NCBI GenBank assembly: GCA_002693605.1
Contig: NZQO01000119.1
Coordinates: 1-17,694, forward strand
Reading direction: 5' to 3'
Length of the DNA: 17,694 nt
Source: Flavobacteriaceae bacterium
GTDB lineage: Bacteria; Bacteroidota; Bacteroidia; Flavobacteriales; Flavobacteriaceae
The notes below the pieces were generated by a model. It was not told where the DNA came from. It searched no databases and worked only from the letters and a program-made list of their open reading frames with translations. The position numbers and the translations under genes were made by a program. Positions 1-6,902 of the stretch are shown here, in pieces. Position 1 is the stretch's first letter. Every line of letters starts with the position of its first letter.

Positions 1-910
1 CCATACCCCCGCGCCGTTTCATGGAGGATACCGCCACTGCAATAACGGTGAGGATATATGCCGATACGGGCAAACTCCAACGCTTGTACTGTACCACCTC
101 GTACCTATTAATGTAGGAGCTTCCGCGTCTTTTCTCGCGCTCGATGAAATCGCTGAGCTCGGTGAAATTGAGGGTTTCGGCAATATATTCAACCGGGGTG
201 AGGTCTTCCAGCTCGAACGTAAAGGTAGTGTCTACGCGCTGGCGTGATTCAATAATATCGTCATGGTCGCCAATAGTTCGCTTTAGGTAATTATATAAGG
301 TATAGGTACTATCGGCTTCATTATATACAATGCGGTTGGCCGATATTTTGTAATCGAGCCTGTTTCCGTCGAAATGTTCTAGGGTAAAGTTATTGCCGGC
401 CTTTTCCTTCACGTTGAAGTAGCTCACGTAAATGTAATCGTTGTCATTGATTTGCCGGAAGACATTGGTCTGGTTCCTGTCCTGTTTGCCTTTTTTCAGA
501 TAATCATACTTAAACTCGTTGAACCCCTTACTTGCCATTGGCGCTAGGTACATTCCCATGATAAGTGCGCCGATGCACACGACGGTGGCCCCTATCATAT
601 ACGGTCTCAAAAATCGATAGTAGGATACCCCGCTGCTCAAGAACGCAATAACCTCGGTATTGTTGGCAAGTTTTGAGGTGAACCAGATTACCGATAAAAA
701 GAGGAATAGCGGAAAGAGCAGATTTGCGAAATACACCGTAAAATCGAGATAGTACTTCACCACCTCAATAAGCGGCACCTCGTTTTCCAACATCTTGTCT
801 ATTTTCTCGGCTAGGTTTACCGTAATCCCTATAGGTATAAACAGCAAGAGAAGCAGAATGAATGTGCCCAGGTATTTTTTCAGTATGTATCTATCTAAAA
901 TGCTAAGCAT
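1..910 (-). CDS. lptG: LptG/LptF family permease (YjgP/YjgQ), C-terminus cut by window edge
   Basis: This is an inner-membrane permease of the LptF/LptG family. With LptB it drives lipopolysaccharide out of the inner membrane toward the Lpt bridge. The frame is open from ATG at 910 to base 1, giving about 303 residues. Family members are usually about 350-400 residues, so the last transmembrane helices lie outside. What can be read fits the family: a short amphipathic start (MLSILDRYILKKYLG), a first membrane helix (FILLLLLLFIPIGI), two further hydrophobic segments near residues 60-80 and 105-125 with the family-like LSSGVSYYRFLRPY, then a long periplasmic domain, and a hydrophobic stretch (LPVSAYILTVIAVAVSS) just before the edge. 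The gene starts 6 bp after the tgt stop and is almost certainly co-transcribed with it. LptF versus LptG cannot be settled here. Confidence 0.85.
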   Translation of the reverse strand, partial: MLSILDRYILKKYLGTFILLLLLFIPIGITVNLAEKIDKMLENEVPLIEVVKYYLDFTVYFANLLFPLFLFLSVIWFTSKLANNTEVIAFLSSGVSYYRFLRPYMIGATVVCIGALIMGMYLAPMASKGFNEFKYDYLKKGKQDRNQTNVFRQINDNDYIYVSYFNVKEKAGNNFTLEHFDGNRLDYKISANRIVYNEADSTYTLYNYLKRTIGDHDDIIESRQRVDTTFTFELEDLTPVEYIAETLNFTELSDFIEREKRRGSSYINRYEVVQYKRWSLPVSAYILTVIAVAVSSMKRRGGM

Positions 911-916
911 ACATCG

Positions 917-2047
917 TTATAGGCGTTTGTCCATTTGCCTTACCATTTGGTCTTTCCAACCGGAAAAGGTACCCGCTAAGATATGTTTTCTCGCCTCGCG
1001 AACCAACCACAGGTAAAATCCGAGGTTATGGATGGTAGCAATCTGCCTTCCCAACATTTCGTTTACGGTAAACAGATGCCGCAGGTAGGCCTTGCTATAT
1101 GCCGTATCTACCCAGGTAATTCCCATTTCGTCTATGGCAGAGAAATCGTCTTCCCACTTTTTATTCTTGATATTAATGGTTCCATGAGCAGTAAAAAGCA
1201 TCCCGTTGCGACCGTTACGGGTGGGCATCACGCAGTCGAACATATCTACGCCCAGCGCGATATTCTCGAGAATGTTTATGGGGGTCCCGACTCCCATTAG
1301 GTAGCGCGGTTTTTCCTTCGGAAGGATTTCGGTCACCACGGCCGTCATTTCGTACATTTCCTCAGCAGGCTCGCCAACCGATAGCCCCCCAATGGCATTA
1401 CCCGCCGCACCTGCACTGGCTATGTACTCTGCCGATTGCCTCCTTAAATCTTTATAGGTACTGCCCTGCACTATGGGAAATAACGTTTGGTTGTAGCCAT
1501 ATTTAGTGGGGGTCTTTTCTAAGTGCGAAATGCACCTGTCCAGCCAACGGTGGGTCATATGCATAGATCGCTTAGCGTAATTGTAATCACACGGATAGGG
1601 CGTGCACTCATCGAACGCCATAATAATGTCTGCGCCAATGCTACGCTGAATCTCCATAACATTTTCGGGCGTGAAGAAATGAAAACTACCGTCAATGTGC
1701 GACTTGAACTTTACCCCTTCCTCCTTGATTTTTCTTCGGGCAGAGAGCGAATACACTTGGTACCCACCACTATCGGTAAGGATATTTCGGTCCCAGTTCA
1801 TAAACTTGTGGAGACCGCCGGCCTTTTCCAATATGTCTATTTGCGGGCGTAGGTACAGGTGGTAAGTGTTCCCCAAAATAATATCGGGGTTAATATCGTC
1901 TGTCAATTCGCGCTGGTGTACGCCCTTAACCGTGCCAACGGTTCCCACCGGCATAAATATAGGGGTCTCCACGGGGCCGTGGTCCAATGTAATTCTGCCG
2001 GCCCTGGCGCTTGTTTGCGAATCGGTTGCTTCTAGTGTAAATTGCAT
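917..2047 (-). CDS. tgt: Queuine/preQ1 tRNA-guanine transglycosylase
   Basis: This enzyme exchanges guanine 34 of tRNAs with GUN anticodons for preQ1, on the path to queuosine. The 376-residue length is normal for bacterial Tgt. Visible family motifs are TDSGGYQV (residues 91-98), FDECTPYP (145-152), the base-recognition loop GGLSVGE (220-226), and FDCVMPTRNGRNG (270-282), which holds the nucleophile Asp271. The C-terminal zinc site is odd. The usual CxCxxC is replaced (Gly309, Thr311 and Asp314 occupy the expected cysteine positions), while the TIHNL histidine (His340) is kept. ATG at 2047 is preceded by a TATCTTTG promoter box. It is the first gene of a pair with lptG. Identification is firm. 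Confidence 0.97.
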   Translation of the reverse strand: MQFTLEATDSQTSARAGRITLDHGPVETPIFMPVGTVGTVKGVHQRELTDDINPDIILGNTYHLYLRPQIDILEKAGGLHKFMNWDRNILTDSGGYQVYSLSARRKIKEEGVKFKSHIDGSFHFFTPENVMEIQRSIGADIIMAFDECTPYPCDYNYAKRSMHMTHRWLDRCISHLEKTPTKYGYNQTLFPIVQGSTYKDLRRQSAEYIASAGAAGNAIGGLSVGEPAEEMYEMTAVVTEILPKEKPRYLMGVGTPINILENIALGVDMFDCVMPTRNGRNGMLFTAHGTINIKNKKWEDDFSAIDEMGITWVDTAYSKAYLRHLFTVNEMLGRQIATIHNLGFYLWLVREARKHILAGTFSGWKDQMVRQMDKRL

Positions 2048-2084
2048 TCAGAAAAAATTAAGGCCTCTCTGTTGAAAGTCGTTG

Positions 2085-2092
2085 CAAAGATA
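2085..2092 (-). promoter_or_regulatory. -7 promoter element for tgt-lptG
   Basis: The minus strand reads TATCTTTG, a perfect match to the Bacteroidota -7 consensus TAnnTTTG, 37 bp upstream of the tgt start codon. No convincing TTG -33 element is seen at the expected 19-21 bp spacing, so the upstream half is weak or non-consensus. Confidence 0.6.
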
Positions 2093-2205
2093 AAATGATT
2101 TATGGGTTTCTGCAGATTCTGCTGAAATAGAATCAAAAATTAGCCCAATTGTACCTGGGTGTTAACTAATTTTCAGGTTTCGTTGATAAAAGCTACCCGT
2201 ATGGT

Positions 2206-2236
2206 TTTGGAACACCTCTAGAATACCGTATTTTTG
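2206..2236 (+). promoter_or_regulatory. Promoter of the transketolase operon
   Basis: TTTG at 2206-2209, a 19-bp spacer, and TATTTTTG at 2229-2236 give a textbook Bacteroidota sigma-A promoter (TTTG-N19-TAnnTTTG). Transcription should begin near 2242, leaving a leader of about 20 nt with an A-rich stretch before the ATG at 2263. Confidence 0.75.
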
Positions 2237-2262
2237 GCGCATAAAAAGCTAAAAATAATTTC

Positions 2263-3108
2263 ATGCCAAATTATTCAGAATTAAACGACTTAGTTGTACA
2301 GGTACGTAGGGATATCCTTCGACAGGTACACGCTGTAGATTCAGGGCATCCAGGTGGCTCTCTAGGATGTGCAGAGTTCTTCGTGGCGCTCTACCAAGTA
2401 GTGATGGACCGCAAGGAAACTTTCGACATGGATGGAGTGGGCGAAGACTTATTCTTTCTTTCCAACGGCCATATTTCACCTGTATTTTACAGTGTCCTGG
2501 CTCGCTCAGGATATTTTCCGGTTGAAGAGCTGAGCACCTTCAGACATATCGATTCCCGTTTACAGGGGCACCCCACCACTCACGAGGGCCTACCGGGTAT
2601 ACGGATTGCATCGGGCTCGCTTGGGCAGGGAATTTCGGTCTCCCTCGGGGCGGCCGAGGCAAAAAAACTGAATAACGACTCGCATTTGATTTATACCCTT
2701 TGCGGCGATGGCGAGCTCCAGGAGGGCCAAAATTGGGAAGCCATTATGTACGCCGCAGCCAATAAAGTAGACAATATCATCTTGACTGTCGATTTGAACG
2801 GACAGCAAATTGACGGGGCCACCGATACCGTATTACCCCTTGGAAATGTTACGGCTAAATTTGAGGCGTTTGGCTGGGAAGTACTGGAAATAAAGGAAGG
2901 TAACGATCTTGAAGCAGTTATCGAGGGCCTGGAAAAAGCCAAGGAAAGAACTGGCAACGGCCGTCCGGTGTGCATACTGCTGCATACCGTAATGGGCAAC
3001 GGGGTAGACTTTATGATGCACACCCACGCTTGGCACGGTAAGGCCCCCAACGATGAACAGCTGGAAATGGCCCTATCGCAAAATCCAGAAACTTTGGGTG
3101 ATTACTAA
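2263..3108 (+). CDS. Transketolase, N-terminal (thiamine-diphosphate-binding) subunit
   Basis: This is the first half of a split transketolase. The enzyme moves two-carbon ketol units between sugar phosphates in the non-oxidative pentose phosphate pathway. The 281 residues match the N-terminal domain. Visible are SGHPGGSLGCAEF (27-39), the histidine-containing SNGHISPVFY (67-76), QGHPTTHEG (101-109), and the thiamine-diphosphate motif beginning GDGELQEGQ (148-156) and ending near VDLNGQQIDG (176-185). The protein ends where a fused transketolase would pass into its pyrimidine-binding domain, which here is the next gene 60 bp downstream. The split arrangement is common in Bacteroidota and is not a frameshift: each half has its own start, stop and intact motifs. 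1-deoxyxylulose-5-phosphate synthase is the other relative, but it is a single long chain. Confidence 0.95.
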   Translation: MPNYSELNDLVVQVRRDILRQVHAVDSGHPGGSLGCAEFFVALYQVVMDRKETFDMDGVGEDLFFLSNGHISPVFYSVLARSGYFPVEELSTFRHIDSRLQGHPTTHEGLPGIRIASGSLGQGISVSLGAAEAKKLNNDSHLIYTLCGDGELQEGQNWEAIMYAAANKVDNIILTVDLNGQQIDGATDTVLPLGNVTAKFEAFGWEVLEIKEGNDLEAVIEGLEKAKERTGNGRPVCILLHTVMGNGVDFMMHTHAWHGKAPNDEQLEMALSQNPETLGDY

Positions 3109-3147
3109 ACAGACGCCAATAAAACTTTTGCAATTAATTAAAACAAT

Positions 3148-3161
3148 CCCGCAAGCGCGGG
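3148..3161 (+). promoter_or_regulatory. GC-rich hairpin between the transketolase genes
   Basis: CCCGC (3148-3152), loop AAGC, GCGGG (3157-3161) form a compact five-pair GC stem ending 7 nt before the ATG of the second subunit. There is no U-tract, so it is not a terminator. It could tune translation of the downstream subunit or be incidental. Confidence 0.4.
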
Positions 3162-3168
3162 CCACCAT

Positions 3169-4122
3169 ATGAAAAAATATACAGACACAGGCAAGAAAGA
3201 CACACGTTCGGGATTCGGCGCGGGCCTAACCGAATTGGGCAAAACCAACGAGCAGGTGGTTGCGCTCTGCGCAGATCTTACCGGTTCGCTAAAAATGGAC
3301 GAGTTCAAGGAAAACCATCCCGACCGCTTTTTCCAAGTGGGAATTGCCGAGGCGAACATGATGGGAATGGCGGCGGGCATGACCATTGGCGGAAAGATTC
3401 CGTTTACCGGGACCTTTGCCAATTTTTCAACCGGGAGGGTGTACGACCAAATTAGGCAGAGCATTGCCTATAGCGGTAAGAATGTGAAAATTTGCGCCTC
3501 GCACGCCGGCCTGACATTGGGCGAAGATGGCGCTACGCATCAAATACTGGAAGATATCGGACTCATGAAGATGCTTCCCGGAATGACGGTCATAAACACC
3601 TGTGATTATAACCAAACCAAGGCCGCGACATTGGCAATCGCCGAATACGACGGGCCCGTGTATTTGCGTTTCGGACGCCCAAAGGTGGCGAATTTCACCC
3701 CAGAAAATGGTTCATTTGAAATTGGAAAGGCCGTGCACCTTCAAGAAGGAAGCGACGTAACCCTTGTTGCTACGGGACATTTAGTATGGGAAGCGCTTCA
3801 GGCAGCAGCCCAACTACAGGAGGAAGGAATTACCGCTGATGTGATAAATATTCACACCATTAAACCTTTGGACAATAAAGCGATTATTTCCAGCGTTAAA
3901 AAAACAGGGTGCGTGGTTACCGCCGAAGAGCATAATTATCTTGGTGGTCTTGGTGAGAGCGTTGCCCGTGTATTAGCCGAGAATGTCCCAACACCTCAAG
4001 AATTTATCGCTACACAAGATACCTTTGGCGAATCGGGAACCCCCGAGCAGCTGATGGAAAAATATGGTTTAAATGCCGACGCAATCGTGAAAGCGGCAAA
4101 AAAAGTGATTGCACGCAAGTAA
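3169..4122 (+). CDS. Transketolase, C-terminal (pyrimidine-binding plus C-terminal domain) subunit
   Basis: This is the second half of the split transketolase and should assemble with the product of the preceding gene. It has 317 residues. The pyrimidine-binding domain begins near residue 10. It contains FFQVGIAEANMMGMAAGM (54-71), in which Glu61 is the expected catalytic glutamate that activates thiamine diphosphate. Next comes the GEDGATHQ segment, which contributes histidine to the active site. The C-terminal transketolase domain follows (VTLVATGHLVWEALQAA, then TAEEHNYLGGLGESVA). The same layout occurs in the E1 beta subunits of 2-oxoacid dehydrogenases and in DXS, but the adjacent N-terminal partner fixes the assignment. 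It is the last gene of the operon and is followed after about 20 bp by a strong terminator. Confidence 0.95.
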   Translation: MKKYTDTGKKDTRSGFGAGLTELGKTNEQVVALCADLTGSLKMDEFKENHPDRFFQVGIAEANMMGMAAGMTIGGKIPFTGTFANFSTGRVYDQIRQSIAYSGKNVKICASHAGLTLGEDGATHQILEDIGLMKMLPGMTVINTCDYNQTKAATLAIAEYDGPVYLRFGRPKVANFTPENGSFEIGKAVHLQEGSDVTLVATGHLVWEALQAAAQLQEEGITADVINIHTIKPLDNKAIISSVKKTGCVVTAEEHNYLGGLGESVARVLAENVPTPQEFIATQDTFGESGTPEQLMEKYGLNADAIVKAAKKVIARK

Positions 4123-4142
4123 TCCCTTTTTTGTCCTGAATC

Positions 4143-4172
4143 AAAAAAGCCCTGCAAATGCAGGGCTTTTTT
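4143..4172. terminator. Bidirectional intrinsic terminator between transketolase and lipoprotein genes
   Basis: A stem AAAAAAGCCCTGC (4143-4155) pairs with GCAGGGCTTTTTT (4160-4172) across loop AAAT. With A6 on one flank and T6 on the other it can end both the plus-strand transketolase operon and the convergent minus-strand lipoprotein gene. Confidence 0.9.
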
Positions 4173-4193
4173 AATGTCGTATAAATCTTTCTC

Positions 4194-5105
4194 TTAACTG
4201 TCTTTATCTAAATAATCGGGCGTCCCGTCATTATCCACATCTGGATAGGTAATATTTCCGTTAGCATCAATTTCTATCTCATCTCGCGTCGGCCTGCCGT
4301 CATTGTCATCATCGGGGTCAAGGTAGTTCGGCGCTCCATCATTATCGGTATCGTCATCTTCCTCTAGCTTGTTGCCATTGAGGTCTTCCACTACCGAAGG
4401 CACCCCGTCGTTATCCTGGTCACCCGTTTCAACTTCGTAAAGATGAAAGGTGAAGATCAATTCGGAATATAAAGGAATGTTCGATCCTGCCGGCGGATTC
4501 ACATAATAACCCAAACCCGATTGCACAAACACCGCACCTACGCCGAAATTCTCGAAATTTACCGTACCGTCTGGATTCGAGCTCACGCCCGTGGCACCCT
4601 GAAACTCAACCAAGCCATCTTGCAGCCCGTTAACTACCCGTGTCAAGTCAAATTTTACAGGGGAAACCGAAGCACTGAACAATTCATTATTTAAATACCT
4701 TCCCTCGTAGCTTATGGTTGTAATGTCTGGAAAATCTGGCTGTTCGCCGCCCCCTTCCAAAGCATTCAGATAGTATAGTTCGTAGGTTACGCCCTCGGCA
4801 ATGCGATCTTCCACGGTTTTTGAGCGTACCTGCTCTATCAACGGAATCTTATCGGCATTATCGCCTGCAATGGTGTCAAATTCAATCCTGAAATCGAAAT
4901 CTGCCGGAGGGTTCTGGAATTCCTCGTAATTATAGAAATGCGTGCGCAGGTATTCCTCGATATTTTCGGTAGAGACAATGGCCTCTGGCCCACGATCACG
5001 CGCGGGGATGAAATTATCTGGCAGGCCGTCGTCATCGTTGTTACATGAAACCAACGACCCCGCAGAAATTGCCACGGCAGCCAAAATATATAAAACTTTA
5101 TTCAT
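4194..5105 (-). CDS. FKBP-like lipoprotein with thrombospondin type-3-like calcium-binding repeats
   Basis: This is a predicted lipoprotein of 303 residues from ATG at 5105 (ATG at 5111 adds two residues). Residues 1-21 form a type II signal peptide ending in lipobox LVSC (Cys21). It is followed at once by NNDDDG, an acidic cluster of the kind that directs Bacteroidota lipoproteins to the cell surface. Residues 126-226 resemble the FKBP peptidyl-prolyl isomerase fold (ISYEGRYLNNELF ... GLGYYVNPPAGSNIPLYSELIFTFHL). The aspartate of the FDSS motif and the tryptophan of the VI-x-GW motif are replaced (Ser144 region and Leu161), so isomerase activity is doubtful. Residues 229-300 hold repeated DxDNDGxP motifs typical of type-3 calcium-binding repeats. 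Related proteins are often annotated as peptidylprolyl isomerases. The substrate is unknown. Confidence 0.8.
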   Translation of the reverse strand: MNKVLYILAAVAISAGSLVSCNNDDDGLPDNFIPARDRGPEAIVSTENIEEYLRTHFYNYEEFQNPPADFDFRIEFDTIAGDNADKIPLIEQVRSKTVEDRIAEGVTYELYYLNALEGGGEQPDFPDITTISYEGRYLNNELFSASVSPVKFDLTRVVNGLQDGLVEFQGATGVSSNPDGTVNFENFGVGAVFVQSGLGYYVNPPAGSNIPLYSELIFTFHLYEVETGDQDNDGVPSVVEDLNGNKLEEDDDTDNDGAPNYLDPDDDNDGRPTRDEIEIDANGNITYPDVDNDGTPDYLDKDS

Positions 5106-5124
5106 CGTCATTTTTTTGAATGGG

Positions 5125-5132
5125 CAAAGATA
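5125..5132 (-). promoter_or_regulatory. -7 promoter element for the FKBP-like lipoprotein gene
   Basis: TATCTTTG on the minus strand matches TAnnTTTG. Transcription would start near 5118, giving a leader of roughly 14 nt to the ATG at 5105, or 8 nt to the ATG at 5111. This argues against the upstream TTG at 5135 as the start. Confidence 0.6.
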
Positions 5133-5143
5133 CAATTTTCCAC

Positions 5144-5151
5144 TACTTTTG
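5144..5151 (+). promoter_or_regulatory. -7 promoter element for the Hsp15-like gene
   Basis: TACTTTTG matches TAnnTTTG, 34 bp before the ATG at 5186. It lies back to back with the -7 box of the divergent lipoprotein gene, only 11 bp away, so the two promoters overlap. The nearest upstream TTTG (5115-5118) is at a long 25-bp spacing. Confidence 0.6.
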
Positions 5152-5185
5152 CTTAGAAGATTAACGCTGAATTTGACGTAATTGT

Positions 5186-5560
5186 ATGAGGATCGATAAA
5201 TATTTGTGGTGCGTTCGTTTTTTCAAAACTCGTAGCTTGGCCACCAAGGCCGTCAAAAAAGGTGCGGTAAAGATTGCAGGGGAAACGGTAAAGCCCTCTC
5301 GTGATATATACCCTACCGACGTGCTGGAGGTGCGCAAGGAACAGATCAACTACAAGATTGAGGTTTTGGACCTGCCACCAAGCCGCGTGGGCGCTAAGTT
5401 AGTGGACATCTACAAAAAAGACCTAACACCCAAGGAAGAATTTGAAAAAAACGAACTTCTTACCTATGCCAAAGATTACTATCGGAAAAAGGGCACGGGA
5501 CGCCCCACCAAAAAAGACAGACGCGACCTGGAAGATTTTACTGACACCACTGAGGACTGA
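5186..5560 (+). CDS. hslR: Hsp15-type RNA-binding S4 domain protein
   Basis: This is a small basic protein of 124 residues with an N-terminal S4 RNA-binding domain (MRIDKYLWCVRFFKTRSLA ... AVKIAGETVKPSRDIYPTDVLEV, about residues 1-50). It has the lysine-rich C-terminal tail RPTKKDRRDLEDF, which parallels RPDKKERRDLLRF of E. coli Hsp15. Hsp15 binds 50S subunits carrying a stalled peptidyl-tRNA and helps free and recycle them, so a role in ribosome rescue is expected. The length and both ends agree with the family (E. coli Hsp15 is 133 residues). The start at 5186 sits on the first S4 residues. The gene is followed 37 bp later by a phosphoribosyltransferase gene on the same strand and is probably transcribed with it. 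Confidence 0.88.
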   Translation: MRIDKYLWCVRFFKTRSLATKAVKKGAVKIAGETVKPSRDIYPTDVLEVRKEQINYKIEVLDLPPSRVGAKLVDIYKKDLTPKEEFEKNELLTYAKDYYRKKGTGRPTKKDRRDLEDFTDTTED

Positions 5561-5597
5561 TAAGCCTTCAATTACTACCTTTACAAAAAAAGCATAC

Positions 5598-6098
5598 ATG
5601 GCGCAAGAAACGATCATTCTCGACCAGCAGGAAATTCAACATAAAATTCGGCGAATTGCGTGGCAGATTTACGAAACGAACGTAAACGAACAGGAAATAG
5701 TAATAGCCGGTATCGTGCAAAATGGATTTCGCCTGGCAGAACGGCTAAAGGAAGCGGTGCAAAAAATATCGCCTATAAAAGTCCTACTTTGCGAAGTGCA
5801 CATCGATAAAAAGAACCCTACTGGCGAAATAAAAACATCACTCCCTCCTATCGAATACCAGGACAAATCGTTGTTATTGGTAGACGATGTACTGCATTCG
5901 GGAACTACCTTAATATACGGTGTAAAGCATTTCTTGGAAGTTCCGCTGAAGCAATTCAAGACCGCCGTGCTCGTTGACCGTAATCATAAGAAATATCCCG
6001 TGAAGGCCGATTTCAAAGGCATTTCACTTTCCACCTCATTAAACGAAAATATCTCCGTGGTTTTCGACGGCCGAAACGACCGTGCAATCCTAGAATAG
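5598..6098 (+). CDS. PyrR-like phosphoribosyltransferase
   Basis: This is a type I phosphoribosyltransferase of 166 residues. The PRPP-binding loop is LLLVDDVLHSGTT (92-104). The N-terminus (ILDQQEIQHKIRRIAWQIYE, then IVIAGIVQNGFRLAERL) and the C-terminal VDRNHKKYPVKADFKG follow the PyrR layout. PyrR is a uracil phosphoribosyltransferase and, in Gram-positives, an RNA-binding attenuator of pyr operons. No pyr gene or attenuator is present here, so regulation by this protein is not supported. Purine salvage is an alternative. ATG at 5598 was chosen because it begins the PyrR-like region. The frame stays open upstream to 5442 only inside the preceding gene. Its 3' end overlaps the convergent shikimate kinase gene by 9 bp. 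Confidence 0.82.
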   Translation: MAQETIILDQQEIQHKIRRIAWQIYETNVNEQEIVIAGIVQNGFRLAERLKEAVQKISPIKVLLCEVHIDKKNPTGEIKTSLPPIEYQDKSLLLVDDVLHSGTTLIYGVKHFLEVPLKQFKTAVLVDRNHKKYPVKADFKGISLSTSLNENISVVFDGRNDRAILE

Positions 6099-6611
6099 CC
6101 GGGCGTAAATTTCCTGTACAATTTCGGGAACGGGCTTCGTATCGATATCTACCACGATACTCGCTTGATTATAGTAAAATGAACGCTCAAAAAGGTGTTT
6201 CCGAATAAAGTCTTCCAGCAGCTCGGGCGTGTTAAGATGGGCAATGAGCGGTCTATTGGTCCTGTGTCTAAAAAGTCGTTGGGTAAGCGTACCAACACCT
6301 CCCCTTAGATAAACCGTTATTGTATTATCTGATTTTTGCAAGATTTCCATAATGTTACCGTAGCAAGGGGTGCCGCCGCCGGTGGCCAGTACGGCAGATT
6401 CTTTTTGTTGCAGTAATTGCTGTAGCACCGCTCCTTCTTTCTTTCTGAAGAAAATTTCGCCCTTTTCCTCAAATAGTTGCGGGATAGGCATCCCCACTTC
6501 CTCTATTATTTTTTCGTCAAGATCGGTAAATGGTATTCCAAGGGTCCTCGCCAGCTCTTTTCCAACCGCAGATTTACCACTTCCCATATACCCAATTAGC
6601 ACTACAACCAT
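6090..6611 (-). CDS. aroK: Shikimate kinase
   Basis: This enzyme phosphorylates the 3-hydroxyl of shikimate with ATP, the fifth step of the chorismate pathway to aromatic amino acids. Its 173 residues are normal for the monofunctional cytoplasmic enzyme. Visible are the P-loop GYMGSGKS (7-14), the DLDEKI shikimate-binding motif (Asp-Leu-Asp near residue 32), the FFRKKE arginine, the LATGGGTP loop, and RHRTNRPLI in the lid region. The gene stands alone on the minus strand. It is divergent from tRNA-Lys and convergent with the phosphoribosyltransferase gene, with 9 bp of shared 3' coding sequence and no terminator between them. Confidence 0.95.
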   Translation of the reverse strand: MVVVLIGYMGSGKSAVGKELARTLGIPFTDLDEKIIEEVGMPIPQLFEEKGEIFFRKKEGAVLQQLLQQKESAVLATGGGTPCYGNIMEILQKSDNTITVYLRGGVGTLTQRLFRHRTNRPLIAHLNTPELLEDFIRKHLFERSFYYNQASIVVDIDTKPVPEIVQEIYARLF

Positions 6612-6660
6612 AATTTTTGTAATCGTTTTCCCTGATAGTCACAGAGTTTTATAAAAAAGG

Positions 6661-6668
6661 CAAATTTA
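6661..6668 (-). promoter_or_regulatory. -7 promoter element for aroK
   Basis: TAAATTTG on the minus strand matches TAnnTTTG, 49 bp upstream of the aroK ATG. No clear TTG is found at -33. Its upstream half would overlap the tRNA-Lys promoter. Confidence 0.45.
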
Positions 6669-6680
6669 ATCGAATTTCGT

Positions 6681-6712
6681 TTTGAAAAATAAAATTAATG
6701 ATAGTATATTTG
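6681..6712 (+). promoter_or_regulatory. Promoter of tRNA-Lys
   Basis: TTTG at 6681-6684, a 20-bp spacer, then TATATTTG at 6705-6712 match the Bacteroidota consensus at both elements. The start of transcription should be about 12 nt before the mature tRNA end at 6731. Confidence 0.75.
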
Positions 6713-6730
6713 CACCCGCATTCAAGGGCA

Positions 6731-6803
6731 GACTTGGTAGCTCAGTTGGTAGAGCATCTCCCTTTTAAGGAGAGGGTCCTGGGTTCGAGCCCCAGCCAAG
6801 TCA
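6731..6803 (+). tRNA. tRNA-Lys, anticodon TTT
   Basis: A complete cloverleaf of 73 nt can be drawn: acceptor GACTTGG with CCAAGTC, D arm GCTC/GAGC, anticodon stem TCTCC/GGAGA around loop CTTTTAA (anticodon TTT), and T arm CTGGG/CCCAG around TTCGAGC. The discriminator is A. The 3' CCA is not encoded. A promoter lies directly upstream and an intrinsic terminator directly downstream, so it is a single-gene transcript. Confidence 0.98.
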
Positions 6804-6810
6804 CAAAAGC

Positions 6811-6841
6811 AAAAAAGCGCACTTTTTAGTGCGCTTTTTTT
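6811..6841. terminator. Intrinsic terminator after tRNA-Lys (bidirectional)
   Basis: AAAAAAGCGCAC (6811-6822) pairs with GTGCGCTTTTTT (6829-6840) around loop TTTTTA. The A and T flanks make it usable also by the convergent patatin-like gene, whose stop codon is about 60 bp away. Confidence 0.9.
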
Positions 6842-6902
6842 ATTGACGGTAACACTAATTCCATCCCCACTTAATTTCACGATCCCCTCCGTATTATTAA
6901 CG

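Noticed and set aside
3058..3220. Possible frameshift splitting a single transketolase gene
   Set aside because: Each half has a clean start and stop, a 60-bp gap without coding character, and complete domain boundaries. Split transketolases are normal in Bacteroidota.
5106..5135. TTG start at 5135 for the FKBP-like lipoprotein
   Set aside because: It would include the promoter -7 box in the coding region and put charged residues ahead of the signal peptide. ATG at 5105 (or 5111) gives a standard lipoprotein signal.
5442..5597. Extended N-terminus for the PyrR-like protein inside the Hsp15-like gene
   Set aside because: The extra residues are a frame-shifted reading of the Hsp15-like tail, and PyrR similarity begins at the ATG at 5598.
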